DNA from: Phocaeicola faecalis
GTDB lineage: Bacteria; Bacteroidota; Bacteroidia; Bacteroidales; Bacteroidaceae
Direction: 5' to 3'
Assembly (NCBI RefSeq): GCF_021730445.1
Contig: NZ_JADNRM010000003.1
Coordinates: 190,960-254,959, forward strand
Length of the DNA: 64,000 nucleotides
The notes under the pieces were generated by a model. It was not told the DNA's origin, made no database searches, and saw nothing but the letters and a program-made list of their open reading frames with translations. Positions 8,749-16,569 of this stretch are shown piece after piece. The position numbers were made by a program, and so were the translations under genes. How positions within the stretch are numbered: the stretch's first letter is position 1; every line of letters starts with the position of its first letter.

Positions 8749-8770
8749 AGCTAAGTTCTTTTGATACTTT
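8746..8770 (-). repeat. Right 25-bp inverted repeat
   Basis: Perfect reverse complement of 7989-8013, includes the ATG of the leftward ORF. Confidence 0.85.
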
Positions 8771-8853
8771 TAAATTGTTAATTAATATTACGCAAAGGTA
8801 AGTAATATCAGACAATAATGAAAGGAAAAATCGAATTTATTAGGATTTTAGTT

Positions 8854-8883
8854 CTTGTTTATAATTTAATATATCTATATTTG
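8854..8883 (+). promoter_or_regulatory. Promoter of the 9102-12355 operon
   Basis: -7 box TATATTTG at 8876-8883 with CTTG at 8854-8857 as -33 (18-bp spacer), close to the Bacteroides consensus. It gives a leader of about 210 nt, in which I see no gene. Confidence 0.6.
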
Positions 8884-9101
8884 CAATAAATATAATCTGT
8901 TTGAATTGGATTATTAAATTAATGGGAGTGACACGATATTATATCTGTCGAAATTTGGAGAATTAAAACATGAAACCAGTTTTATCATTTCGGTTATTTC
9001 ATGAATTAATTTTCTAAAGTCCAACAGTAAAAAATCGCAGTTCCCGCGCTCCTTATATACAAACCGGCTTTTGGGGAACAAAGCCGCCAAAACTTAACAC
9101 T

Positions 9102-9950
9102 ATGGAACTAACATTACCCGGTTCACTGTCGAGAACCCTCTTTCTTGGAGCAATCTGCTCTTGTCTGTTATTCACTTCTTGTTCGGAAGATGATCCTGTG
9201 AAATCTTACTCTAATTACCGGATTACGGTCGATGCTGTTTCGCCTGTATCATTTACCGCATTGGGAGAAATCAAAACCATCGCTGTTTCTGCCAGCAAAG
9301 AAATCTATTGGGACGGTAAACCATCCGGAGAAAAGGAGCCCGCAAAGGTTACGGCAAGCGTGGAAGGAGAGCAGTTTATTGTTGAATCATTAGAAACTGA
9401 GGCGGGTTTGCAGTTGAAAATTACCGCTAGGGAAAATAAAACTGAGCAAATGCAAAAGGGCAAGGTTATACTGGCTATAGAAGATGATTCCGTTACCGAA
9501 ATTCAGACTTTGGAACTTAACCAGGATGCTGCCACCATGGAATACGGGGCATACGAGATTACTTTTGATTACGAACAGGCATCATTGGATTACAATGGCG
9601 GGGCCGGTAGGGTAGCTTTCACATGCCAACGCGAGATGATAGTGAACGGCAACCCGAAGGGAAAGGTACCTTATTCACTGAATGGTGTAAAGTATGAAGC
9701 CTGCCAGTTTAATGACATTACCTATCAGATAATTAAAGATGGAAAGGAAACTGGGAAATATATGCTGGAATACAATCAACCGCAAGCTGTATCCTTGCAT
9801 GAAGTGAATAATATTTTTACACTGATTGAAGGATCCGGAAAGGAGGAAAAAGAATTGGCTTCATTCAGCATTCTATTAGCCGCCAACCCTAACGGTGAAG
9901 ATCTATGGTTCGTGACCGAGAAATTGACGGGTATCTATCAGGGAGAATAA
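9102..9950 (+). CDS. Surface lipoprotein with two beta-sandwich (BACON-like) repeats
   Basis: 282 aa. Lipoprotein signal with LFTSC, then SEDDP. Two similar modules follow: about 38-145 (YRITVDAVSPVSF to LELNQDAA, with IYWDGKPSG) and about 148-235 (YEITFDYEQASLDY, with MIVNGNPKG). This suggests an internal duplication of an Ig-like fold, as in BACON domains of Bacteroides surface proteins. First gene of a three-gene operon with a fimbrillin-like protein, so a role in a surface appendage or carbohydrate binding is possible but not shown. Confidence 0.7.
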   Translation: MELTLPGSLSRTLFLGAICSCLLFTSCSEDDPVKSYSNYRITVDAVSPVSFTALGEIKTIAVSASKEIYWDGKPSGEKEPAKVTASVEGEQFIVESLETEAGLQLKITARENKTEQMQKGKVILAIEDDSVTEIQTLELNQDAATMEYGAYEITFDYEQASLDYNGGAGRVAFTCQREMIVNGNPKGKVPYSLNGVKYEACQFNDITYQIIKDGKETGKYMLEYNQPQAVSLHEVNNIFTLIEGSGKEEKELASFSILLAANPNGEDLWFVTEKLTGIYQGE

Positions 9951-9954
9951 TGGG

Positions 9955-11208
9955 ATGAAAAAGCTAATGATACTGCTGTGTGCCGTTTTGGGCATACAAG
10001 TCATCCATGCCGGTGACATAGTGGATCCGGAAGGTTTGGCAAAGGTGAAAATCATCAATTATGTGAATGACCCATATTGGGAGAACTGGGGAGGGAAAGC
10101 CACTTTTATGCTATCAGGAGATGTCATGGTTTCGGGACATGGATTTGTTTATGAGGGACAAATAAATACCCCGGAAATCAACGGGACCAATGTACAGATT
10201 CGTATAGGCCTTTATCAGAACCGAATACTCAAGCAATTGTCTTCAATTAAGAATATGAAAGTAGCCCGAAATAAATTCAATTCATTCGTGTTGCCTTTTA
10301 TGGTAAAAGTTCCCGGTGGTGATTATGATTTGAGGACTTTGATCAAGTTCCCGGAAGAGGACACCTGGAAAGTAATTATGTCGGAGGACCATGGAATAAA
10401 TGTCACTTACCAACGTTTCACAGTTTATGACCGGCCTAGAGCGCCCTTCTGTAAATATTTTGCAGCTGATTGGGAATTGCCTGGCGATGTGGGCAATGAC
10501 GCAGGTTCAATACCTGAAGTTATACCGGGTGAGTTGTTTACGATGACTGCCAAATTCAATAATCCGTCCGGTTATAAATTAAAGGGGAAAATAAAAGTGG
10601 TATTCGAAAGAAATTACAAATGCTTCTTGAGGTATGAAAACAGCAGCGTAATCCCGGAAGACAAGGACATGCGTATTGACATATCTGAACCAATTCCCCT
10701 TGAAATGGAACCCGGTACCAAGGCACAGTTTGAGATTCCCTGTATGTTTAAGGAATACATAAATGTGGGCGATACCTGGACGCCGTCCTGCTATCTTTAT
10801 TTCCAAAGTGAAGGGAGTACCAGTTGGGAACTGATACCGCCTGATACAAGTAGCTATTTTGAAGAAAACTCGCACATGAGCACTACTTGCCTTGGCATCA
10901 ATCGTAGGAAAGTTTTCTTGGGAAAAGGAGAACTGTCTGACACAGACTTGTCCCATGACATTAAAATAATCTACCACGCCAATGGAGACCAATCAGTCTT
11001 TGAATATCGCGATGGCTACCTGGAGATTGAAGGGGTAGACTCGGATACTTATGTTTTTACCAGTAGTTCGTGCCCGGATATAGATCCTACGGACATAACC
11101 GGAATCCGGGGCGGTAAAACTATCCGGATAAGCATTTCAAAAAGTAAAGGCGGTTACTTTGTATGCTTCAGGGGAAAAATAAACCGCAATGTAAAACTAT
11201 ATTTCTAA
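9955..11208 (+). CDS. Secreted or periplasmic protein of unknown function
   Basis: 417 aa. A clear signal peptide (MKKLMILLCAVLGIQVIHAG) without a lipobox Cys. The rest is beta-rich with many aromatic residues; I recognise no catalytic motif. The middle part (about 185-275) resembles an Ig-like domain by its pattern. It starts 4 bp after the previous stop and ends 7 bp before the next gene, so all three are co-transcribed. The C-terminal strand-rich region could be an anchoring or secretion domain, but it lacks the usual type IX signature. Confidence 0.65.
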   Translation: MKKLMILLCAVLGIQVIHAGDIVDPEGLAKVKIINYVNDPYWENWGGKATFMLSGDVMVSGHGFVYEGQINTPEINGTNVQIRIGLYQNRILKQLSSIKNMKVARNKFNSFVLPFMVKVPGGDYDLRTLIKFPEEDTWKVIMSEDHGINVTYQRFTVYDRPRAPFCKYFAADWELPGDVGNDAGSIPEVIPGELFTMTAKFNNPSGYKLKGKIKVVFERNYKCFLRYENSSVIPEDKDMRIDISEPIPLEMEPGTKAQFEIPCMFKEYINVGDTWTPSCYLYFQSEGSTSWELIPPDTSSYFEENSHMSTTCLGINRRKVFLGKGELSDTDLSHDIKIIYHANGDQSVFEYRDGYLEIEGVDSDTYVFTSSSCPDIDPTDITGIRGGKTIRISISKSKGGYFVCFRGKINRNVKLYF

Positions 11209-11215
11209 ATAAGCC

Positions 11216-12355
11216 ATGAAACAAACAACAATATTATTGGCACTCGTATTGTGCCTTTACGGTTGTAGCGAAAAGGAAGACGCGCAATCGGAAATAAGCT
11301 ATCTGAAAATCAAGACCAAAGTGGAATCGAGGAGCGTATCCGATTTTGTAGGGAATGAAGTCATGAAACTATGGATAACCAAAGGAAGCCTTACTGACGC
11401 ACCTTATGGTGGAGATACCGAAACGACCGCTTCTTACGGGGAAAACGAGTGGCAGCTAAAAGACCAAATTCAATTGACTGAAGATCCTGCATACGTCTAT
11501 GCCTGCTATCCTTCTTACGGAGAAATGGAAAACGGGAAATACAGAATAGACAATCGCGGGCATGACTATTTGTACGCAGGAGGCGGTAACATCGCCACAC
11601 AGACCAAGCCCAATGTTGTCCTGACCATGAAACATGCGATGACATGTATTGGTGTCAATGTAAAGAAAGGCAATTATCAAGGGAGCGGTAATTTTACGGC
11701 ATTGAGAGTCAGAAAGGCCGCATGGAGCTATGATGAATGGGAAGGATACCATGGCTATGGCTACTTGGATCCGGCTACGGGAGATTTGGAATACAACAAT
11801 GAAGACCGGTGGGATACTTGGTTTAATTGTGAGAAGCAATTCGAGATGAAAGTCAATACTGACGGCTGGGACGATGGCAGCGTGCCAAGTGTTGCGCCTT
11901 TCCCATTCCTTGCTTATGAGAACGCAGTTCAAGTGCATTATACAATAGACAACCGCGATTACGAATTTGATTTGCCGGCAAATATGCGGTTTGAGAAGGG
12001 AAAGAAGTATATATTCGATATTACCATGAACCAGGTGGATGTTATTTCGGTCCGTTGCGTCGACTGGGAAACAAGCCACATTGAGACGGGGGAAATAAAA
12101 ATCTACCCGGGAGGTTTGAAATATCAGGAAAAGGTATCGGCCGGGAATTTGACGGTAACCATCCCCGACCTTGGCAATATTGATGGCACCGTGGACTGGG
12201 GAGACGGTAATAAGGAGACATATCAATCCGGATTGGCTCATACCTATGCTACTGCGGGGACCTATAACATCACCATCACTACATGGTCTGAATATCCAGT
12301 CGCAAGTTTATCCATAGCCAACAGGAACTTCATCAATTTCAGAGGCATGAATTAG
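11216..12355 (+). CDS. Fimbrillin-family-like lipoprotein with a C-terminal PKD-like repeat
   Basis: 379 aa. Lipoprotein signal ending LYGC. Residues about 20-285 have the layout of fimbrillin-like (Mfa2/FimB-type) proteins: WITKGSLTD, YACYPSYGEMENG, a MKHAMTCIGVNV strand and KGKKYIFDITMNQVDVI before the C-terminal block. Residues about 305-355 carry a PKD-like signature (VDWGDGNKETY, HTYATAGTYNITI). The protein stops soon after; relatives with this PKD-like block often continue into leucine-rich repeats, so it may be shortened. A decayed copy of its last third lies just downstream (12507-12838). Confidence 0.65.
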   Translation: MKQTTILLALVLCLYGCSEKEDAQSEISYLKIKTKVESRSVSDFVGNEVMKLWITKGSLTDAPYGGDTETTASYGENEWQLKDQIQLTEDPAYVYACYPSYGEMENGKYRIDNRGHDYLYAGGGNIATQTKPNVVLTMKHAMTCIGVNVKKGNYQGSGNFTALRVRKAAWSYDEWEGYHGYGYLDPATGDLEYNNEDRWDTWFNCEKQFEMKVNTDGWDDGSVPSVAPFPFLAYENAVQVHYTIDNRDYEFDLPANMRFEKGKKYIFDITMNQVDVISVRCVDWETSHIETGEIKIYPGGLKYQEKVSAGNLTVTIPDLGNIDGTVDWGDGNKETYQSGLAHTYATAGTYNITITTWSEYPVASLSIANRNFINFRGMN

Positions 12356-12412
12356 ACAGGTAAGCTTTAATATGATGAAAGTTGTCTTATAAGAATTAAT
12401 TGTATAATAAGA

Positions 12413-12450
12413 AGAGGGGAGGTTTTAGCAATACAAAATCATCCCTCTTT
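12413..12450 (+). terminator. Terminator of the 9102-12355 operon
   Basis: AGAGGGGAGGTTTT (from 12413) pairs with AAAATCATCCCTCT (to 12447), followed by TTTTT. It lies 57 bp after the last stop. Confidence 0.75.
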
Positions 12451-12506
12451 TTGTATTCAACCTTTTGATAAAGTGACAAAATCATGGCGTTTTTTCAAGA
12501 AGGTGA

Positions 12507-12838
12507 TGTGTATTTCTACTACACGATTGACGGGCACAGGTGTGTGTTTGACCTTTCTGTAATGAAATTTAAGAAGGAGAAAATATATATTCGATGCCAA
12601 CTAAATGTCGTTGATCCATAACTGTTCGTTGTGTGGATTGGGAGACAAACTATGTGGACATGGGGAAACTCAAGTCCGAGCTGGGGGACTGAAATACCAG
12701 GAAAGCGTTTCAAACAAAAATCTGACGGTAGCCATACCTGATATGGGTATAGTCTGGAGTCATTGAATATGGTGACGGAAATCAGGATAAATATCAATCA
12801 GAAATTATCCTTACCTATGCGGTTGCAGGTGTTTATAT
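12507..12838 (+). pseudogene. Decayed paralogue of the fimbrillin-like gene (C-terminal third)
   Basis: The sequence follows 11937-12280 at the nucleotide level (tacaatagac / tacacgattga; gtccgttgcgtcgactggga / gttcgttgtgtggattggga; ttgaaatatcaggaaa / ctgaaataccaggaaa; ggagacggtaataagga / tggtgacggaaatcagga) but is interrupted by stops and indels. It is the remnant of a second, tandem fimbrillin/PKD gene or of the missing 3' end of the intact one. Not translatable as a unit. Confidence 0.75.
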
Positions 12839-13046
12839 CATTTTTATTCGCACAAATAATTCCACAAAAAAATTCCCTATCTTTGGCCAACCGAAAAGAG
12901 ATTGATTTTAGAGAATTTTGCCGGAAATCTAACTTTGTGATAATATTCATAAAGGCATAAGTAAAGAGGGTATTATTTGTATAAAGACAATTAGTAAGAA
13001 TCTGATTAACATATTTAATTAATATAGTTAAGATGAAAGGTGCTAA

Positions 13047-13086
13047 AAAAAGCTGATTTTGCATACTCATGTAAAATCAGCTTTTT
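13047..13086. terminator. Bidirectional terminator hairpin
   Basis: AAAAGCTGATTTT and AAAATCAGCTTTT arms around a 12-nt loop; A and T runs on both sides allow use on either strand. Confidence 0.75.
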
Positions 13087-13185
13087 GTATTGATAATCAA
13101 TCTATTGATAAAAGGCGGTACTATTAAGTATATTTATCCCAATATACTAAAAATCTTATTCACAATGAAACATTCTCCATTGTGA

Positions 13186-13217
13186 TTTGCTTTGAACAAG
13201 AATAATCACTAATTTTG
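13186..13217 (+). promoter_or_regulatory. Promoter of the DUF6922/AbiEii remnant
   Basis: TTTG at 13186-13189, 20-bp spacer, TAATTTTG at 13210-13217. The ATG of the pseudogene follows 23 bp later. Confidence 0.65.
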
Positions 13218-13239
13218 TGTTATTCTAAAACAGGGAGTT

Positions 13240-13572
13240 ATGTCAAGAGATGTGGTAAAACAAGAACTATTGGCGAAACTGAAACAAGAACACTGCTTTT
13301 AGTCGTACAATGAAAACTCAATCAAGGATATTCCAGATGATATGCTGATTGAGAAAACCTTGTTACATCTTGACTTGGAAGAAATAAACCAACTGTTTCT
13401 AATTTATCCTTTCAAGAAAATCAAGCAGGTGTGGCTGAATTATCTTGTTCCCCAAGCGGAATATCTCTACACGTTGAATCGTTTCTTCGCATGGTATTAT
13501 TTCAAGGCAAAGAAGCCAGATGCTTATATAAAGTCTATGGCTACCCGCCACCTTAATAAAATGTTTGCATGA
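13240..13572 (+). pseudogene. DUF6922-type protein (probable antitoxin half), interrupted by a stop codon
   Basis: The frame from ATG 13240 reads MSRDVVKQELLAKLKQEHCF, then TAG at 13300, then SYNENSIKDIPDDMLIEKTLLHLDLEEINQLF to the stop at 13572. Family members as I recall them have Trp at the stop position (F-W-S-Y), so a TGG to TAG change is likely. The last bases overlap the ATG of the following nucleotidyltransferase remnant (ATGA), the usual arrangement of this two-gene module. Translation from the internal ATG at 13342 would give a 76-aa truncated form. Confidence 0.7.
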
Positions 13573-13740
13573 AAGGTTTAGCTCCACACACGCTGCAAGT
13601 TTTTTTGAAGCTGTCTCTAAATTGGACTGTATCAAACCCTATCTTTTGGTAGGTGGCACAGCTTTGTCATTGCAAATGGGAACTCGACAAAGTGAGGACT
13701 TGGACTTTATTTCAAAAATCCAAAGAGAAGAAGTCCTAAT
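13569..13740 (+). pseudogene. Truncated AbiEii-like nucleotidyltransferase toxin
   Basis: ATG 13569 begins MKGLAPHT; a one-base shift then brings the frame to SFFEAVSKLDCIKPYLLVGGTALSLQMGTRQSEDLDF, which carries the GG(T)A and (S/D)xDLDF motifs of AbiEii/MenT-type nucleotidyltransferases. The similarity ends near 13740 at the terminator of the tRNA locus, so the remaining C-terminal part is missing. Frameshift plus truncation make it dead. Chromosomal flank of the island. Confidence 0.75.
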
Positions 13741-13747
13741 AAAAAAA

Positions 13748-13771
13748 CCTCATAAACACTTGTTTATGAGG
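13748..13771 (-). terminator. Terminator belonging to the ancestral tRNA-Met locus
   Basis: Perfect 11-bp stem (CCTCATAAACA / TGTTTATGAGG) with a 2-nt loop, followed on the minus strand by a T7 tract. It lies 10 bp beyond the outermost tRNA 3'-end copy, where the original tRNA terminator would be before islands were inserted. Confidence 0.8.
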
Positions 13772-13780
13772 CAATTTTTT

Positions 13781-13823
13781 GTGGACCAGCCTGGGCTTGA
13801 ACCAGGGATCTCCAGATTATGAG
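13781..13823 (-). repeat. att repeat 1 (outer copy of tRNA-Met 3' part)
   Basis: 43 bp identical to 45274-45316 except one base (gggatc for gggacc). Identity stops after the anticodon-loop bases, so strand exchange is placed in or near the anticodon loop. Marks the left end of the island array. Confidence 0.9.
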
Positions 13824-13940
13824 AACGATAAAATGATATTTTGTGACAGCCAACAATTTTAGCCTTTATTGAATATCAAATAATTATATAGGTTGCTACT
13901 CTCTATGAAACTCACTAAATCTCCCTAACTGAAACCGTTT

Positions 13941-13960
13941 GTTTACGCATTGTTTACGCA
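13941..13960 (+). promoter_or_regulatory. Left arm-type integrase sites of element A
   Basis: GTTTACGCA at 13941-13949 and 13952-13960, 11-bp period. The same pair occurs near the right ends at 30621-30640 and 32692-32711, as expected for arm-binding sites of a tyrosine integrase. Confidence 0.65.
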
Positions 13961-14043
13961 GAATTGCATGAAAAGGATACCGATATTAAGCCTATTTGGA
14001 GTAATACCAAGTACCTTCTTTTGTTTTGCATAAGGTATAATGC

Positions 14044-14071
14044 TGTCGCAAATTATTTGTGTTTTGCGACA
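14044..14071. terminator. Hairpin downstream of the HEPN-like gene
   Basis: TGTCGCAAA and TTTGCGACA, 9-bp perfect stem with a 10-nt loop, 67 bp past the stop of 14138-15154. No T tract follows on the minus strand, so it may be a weak terminator or another structured site. Confidence 0.4.
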
Positions 14072-14137
14072 AAATGAGCCACAGTTTAAAACAACCTCAA
14101 CCAGTGCATGTTTATACCAAACCTATACACTCTGAGT

Positions 14138-15154
14138 CTATTTAAGACCAAGTTGTAGTTCTAATCTTTTTATATGTTCGTTTACTCTGTGTTTTCTCGT
14201 TTCTTCCGGAACAAATTTTTTGCAATAAACTTTCATGTTACCACAGACAGAAAAACAAACAAATGAAATAAAGAGAGTTATTGGTTTTACCAACTCTTGA
14301 TTTTCTTCATAAACAGCTCTTTTCGTTGCATGTGACAACTCTCCGCGATAGCAATATATTATATCAATAAGAGAATCAAAGTTTAGTTCTTTGTGCTTAT
14401 CTGTACATATCTGTTGTATCTTTAAATACAAATTATAGTTTTGTTCCTTAATCATATTTATTGTTGATAATACGGCATATTTAAGCATGTCTGATTTTCT
14501 GAAATTCTTTTTTTGCTCTGCTGAAAATTTACCCTCTGCAAAGCAATATTCTAAAATCATATAAAAATGAATATAGGCAGAGATATAATCAAGTTTGTCT
14601 AAATAACTATTAGCTTCTCTAAAGAAATTATATGGCACTTTAGCTTCTGGTATAAATGTTTTGTCAAGCATTAGTCTTGAGAAATTGTCACTAGTAATTA
14701 ATGCCTTTCTCTGTTTGCTTAATGATTTCCTCATAGAAAACAATACCTCATTTTTAGCCTTGTCTATCCATAATAAATCTAAGTATTCATTATAATAGAC
14801 TTTCATTACGCCATGCTGAAATCCACCATAAACTTCTATATTACGAAATATATCAAGCATCCTACTGTCAAGGTATTTGTCAATATTCATAGTAAATGAT
14901 GCTTTTTCTCCATTTCTAGACAATTCGACTAAATCAGAGTGCTCAATGCTAATCTTTTTGGAAACAGATAACATGTACGTTCCATTTTCGATGTACATTT
15001 TTATTTTATATAAACAATATAATATCTGTACCGGCTCTTTCAGTACAAAGTTTCCATCAATAACCGTTTTGGCTGTAAATATAATATTCATATAATCTGT
15101 CTGATTCAAATAATCACGCGTAAAGTTAGCAACTTTATTGTCATATAATAACAA
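14138..15154 (-). CDS. HEPN-like protein with RX4H motif, defence candidate
   Basis: 338 aa, family not recognised by name. The N-terminal half is beta-rich; the C-terminal half is helical with R270-GELS-H275, an RX4H motif typical of HEPN ribonucleases, in the context YCYRGELSHAT. This two-part layout resembles ApeA-like anti-phage proteins. A second possible start is Met22 (15091). It is divergent from a small XRE regulator (15198), sharing a 43-bp intergenic region. Placed in the cargo end of a mobilisable element. The nuclease role is inferred from the motif and context. Confidence 0.6.
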   Translation of the reverse strand: MLLYDNKVANFTRDYLNQTDYMNIIFTAKTVIDGNFVLKEPVQILYCLYKIKMYIENGTYMLSVSKKISIEHSDLVELSRNGEKASFTMNIDKYLDSRMLDIFRNIEVYGGFQHGVMKVYYNEYLDLLWIDKAKNEVLFSMRKSLSKQRKALITSDNFSRLMLDKTFIPEAKVPYNFFREANSYLDKLDYISAYIHFYMILEYCFAEGKFSAEQKKNFRKSDMLKYAVLSTINMIKEQNYNLYLKIQQICTDKHKELNFDSLIDIIYCYRGELSHATKRAVYEENQELVKPITLFISFVCFSVCGNMKVYCKKFVPEETRKHRVNEHIKRLELQLGLK

Positions 15155-15171
15155 AAATGAAAATTAATCAT

Positions 15172-15179
15172 TATTTTTG
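15172..15179 (+). promoter_or_regulatory. -7 box of the XRE gene
   Basis: TATTTTTG, matching TAnnTTTG, 19 bp before the ATG at 15198. No copy of the WYL operator is found here. Confidence 0.5.
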
Positions 15180-15197
15180 TAGTCAAAAGGTGTAATA

Positions 15198-15422
15198 ATG
15201 GAAGATGTAAATCGAATAAAACTCGTTTTAGTTGAGAAAAAACGTACTAGTAAATGGCTCTCAGAACAAATGGGAGTTAACCCATCTACTGTGTCAAAAT
15301 GGTGCACAAATACATCACAGCCAGATATAACTAGTTTGCTAAAGATAGCAGACTTATTGGAAGTAGACATTAAGGAACTGATAGTTCGTGAGTATAAAGC
15401 CTATTTACTATCGCAAACATGA
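15198..15422 (+). CDS. XRE-family helix-turn-helix regulator
   Basis: 74 aa. One HTH_XRE domain: TSKWLSEQMGVNPSTVSKWCTNTSQPDITSLLKIADLLEVDIKELI covers nearly the full chain. Divergent from the RX4H protein gene, so it is likely to repress that gene and itself, or act as its partner. It ends 61 bp before the WYL gene, which has its own promoter. Confidence 0.85.
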   Translation: MEDVNRIKLVLVEKKRTSKWLSEQMGVNPSTVSKWCTNTSQPDITSLLKIADLLEVDIKELIVREYKAYLLSQT

Positions 15423-15435
15423 CACCAAACAGCGC

Positions 15436-15468
15436 GTACATTGTGTTCGTGAACTGCATTTACCTTTG
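15436..15468 (+). promoter_or_regulatory. Promoter and WYL-type operator of the WYL gene
   Basis: -7 box TACCTTTG at 15461-15468. The stretch GTACATTGTGTTCGT (15436-15450) matches the operator before the HAD gene at 12 of 15 positions and ends 10 bp before the -7 box. It also contains the small palindrome GTTC-GT-GAAC (15445-15454). This predicts autoregulation. Confidence 0.6.
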
Positions 15469-15483
15469 CAAAAATATTAAGAT

Positions 15484-16518
15484 ATGCCGACAAATAAGAA
15501 TGCTTTGACAAGATACAAGTATCTTGATGAAATGCTGTCAGATAGACATCATTTCTATGATATTCACGACCTCACAAAAAAATGCAATGAGAAACTTATT
15601 GATGCAGGATTCCCTGAAGTATCTCAGCGTTGCATTGAAAAGGATATAAACTATTTGGAGTATGATCCATTTTATGCTGAAATAGAACGCTATAGGGTTA
15701 ATGGTCATCGGTGTATAAGGTATAAGAACCCTTCTTTTACTATCTTCAGAAAGGAACTGAGTGAGGAAGAAAGCAACCTGATATTGGAGGTGCTTAACAC
15801 AATAGGACAATTTGATGGTTTGGCTCATTTTGAATGGCTTGACCGTTTCAAAATCGGACTTGGTCTGAAAAAACGTCCTCGGATCATTAGCTTTAGTAAT
15901 AACCCTTACCTGCAAAATTCCAACTTGTTAGGTGTATTGTTCGACAATATTTCAAACCAAGTTGTCATTAAATTGGGGTATCACACTTTTACAGATAAAG
16001 AAACTAGAGAAATCATTTTCCATCCTTATTTGCTTAAACAATATAATAATAGGTGGTACTTGATTGGCGCGGCTGATGATGATGGCAAAATCCTCAATTT
16101 CGCCCTCGACAGAATTGATGCTGTGACTGCTCTTCCTGAAGTGAAATACAAACCATGTAACGAAGACCTGGCTGACCGTTTCGAAGATATTATTGGAGTA
16201 ACCCTATATGAAGACCGGGATGTTGAACATATCCTTTTCTGGGTGAGTAATCGTTCTAAGGACTATGTTGGAACCAAGCCGATTCACGGGTCACAATGCC
16301 AATATAAAAGTGAAAAAGATGACGAATTCCGTAAGCAATATCCATCTCTTAATGAGGGTGCATTCTTCTCTATAGATTGCATTCCGAACTATGAGTTAAT
16401 ACGTGAACTTTGTTCCTTTGGTAAAGAACTTATCGTGTTGTTGCCTTCATCCATCCAAGACGATATTTTTAATCATATTAAATCAATGCTTGATAGTTAT
16501 TCTGGTGTACGAACATAG
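15484..16518 (+). CDS. WYL-domain transcriptional regulator
   Basis: 344 aa. N-terminal winged-helix DNA-binding region (about 1-85), linker, WYL domain at about 155-225 with the signature HPYLLKQYNNRWYLIGAADD, and a C-terminal WCX-like part (about 235-340). WYL proteins of this layout (for example BrxR and CapW types) repress defence genes and sense a nucleotide-like ligand. First gene of the HAD-PRTase-DprA-retron cargo. Its own promoter, the next promoter and the retron promoter all carry the same operator-like sequence, so it is the likely common repressor. Ligand unknown. Confidence 0.85.
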   Translation: MPTNKNALTRYKYLDEMLSDRHHFYDIHDLTKKCNEKLIDAGFPEVSQRCIEKDINYLEYDPFYAEIERYRVNGHRCIRYKNPSFTIFRKELSEEESNLILEVLNTIGQFDGLAHFEWLDRFKIGLGLKKRPRIISFSNNPYLQNSNLLGVLFDNISNQVVIKLGYHTFTDKETREIIFHPYLLKQYNNRWYLIGAADDDGKILNFALDRIDAVTALPEVKYKPCNEDLADRFEDIIGVTLYEDRDVEHILFWVSNRSKDYVGTKPIHGSQCQYKSEKDDEFRKQYPSLNEGAFFSIDCIPNYELIRELCSFGKELIVLLPSSIQDDIFNHIKSMLDSYSGVRT

Positions 16519-16543
16519 GGTTCGTTATGCCAATTTACCTTTG
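16509..16543 (+). promoter_or_regulatory. Promoter and palindromic operator of the HAD-PRTase-DprA operon
   Basis: ACGAAC-ATAGG-GTTCGT (16509-16525) is a 6-bp-arm palindrome overlapping the WYL stop codon; -7 box TACCTTTG at 16536-16543, 10 bp after the palindrome. There is no good -33 TTTG. Confidence 0.7.
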
Positions 16544-16569
16544 CAGCAGAAATAATAAAAACAAGCGTT

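Larger units (their letters stand above)
7989..8770. other. Putative invertible segment with two alternative convergent ORFs (shufflon-like)
   Basis: A 782-bp segment between perfect 25-bp inverted repeats. Each repeat carries the start codon of an inward-reading membrane-protein ORF (8011 plus, 8748 minus), the two converging and overlapping by 36 bp. The left repeat lies in an open frame that continues upstream to 7840; the right repeat is preceded in frame by a TAA. Inversion would therefore exchange which ORF is joined to the left flank. A recombinase is not adjacent and must act in trans. Confidence 0.7.
12839..13239. other. Intergenic region with terminator and promoter, no gene seen
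   Basis: Contains a TATCTTTG -7-like box near 12872-12881 with no gene behind it, a bidirectional terminator (13047-13086) and the promoter of the DUF6922 pseudogene. Short ORFs here look accidental. Confidence 0.5.

Noticed and set aside
13565..13822. 85-codon ORF ending in VDQPGLEPGISRL
   Set aside because: The tail is a translation of the tRNA-derived att copy; only the middle part is a real (dead) AbiEii fragment, annotated as a pseudogene.
15436..15468. FMN or other riboswitch before regulatory genes or ribF
   Set aside because: I looked for conserved riboswitch cores upstream of 15484 and 48777 and saw none; ribF is coupled to a HAD gene, not led by a leader RNA.
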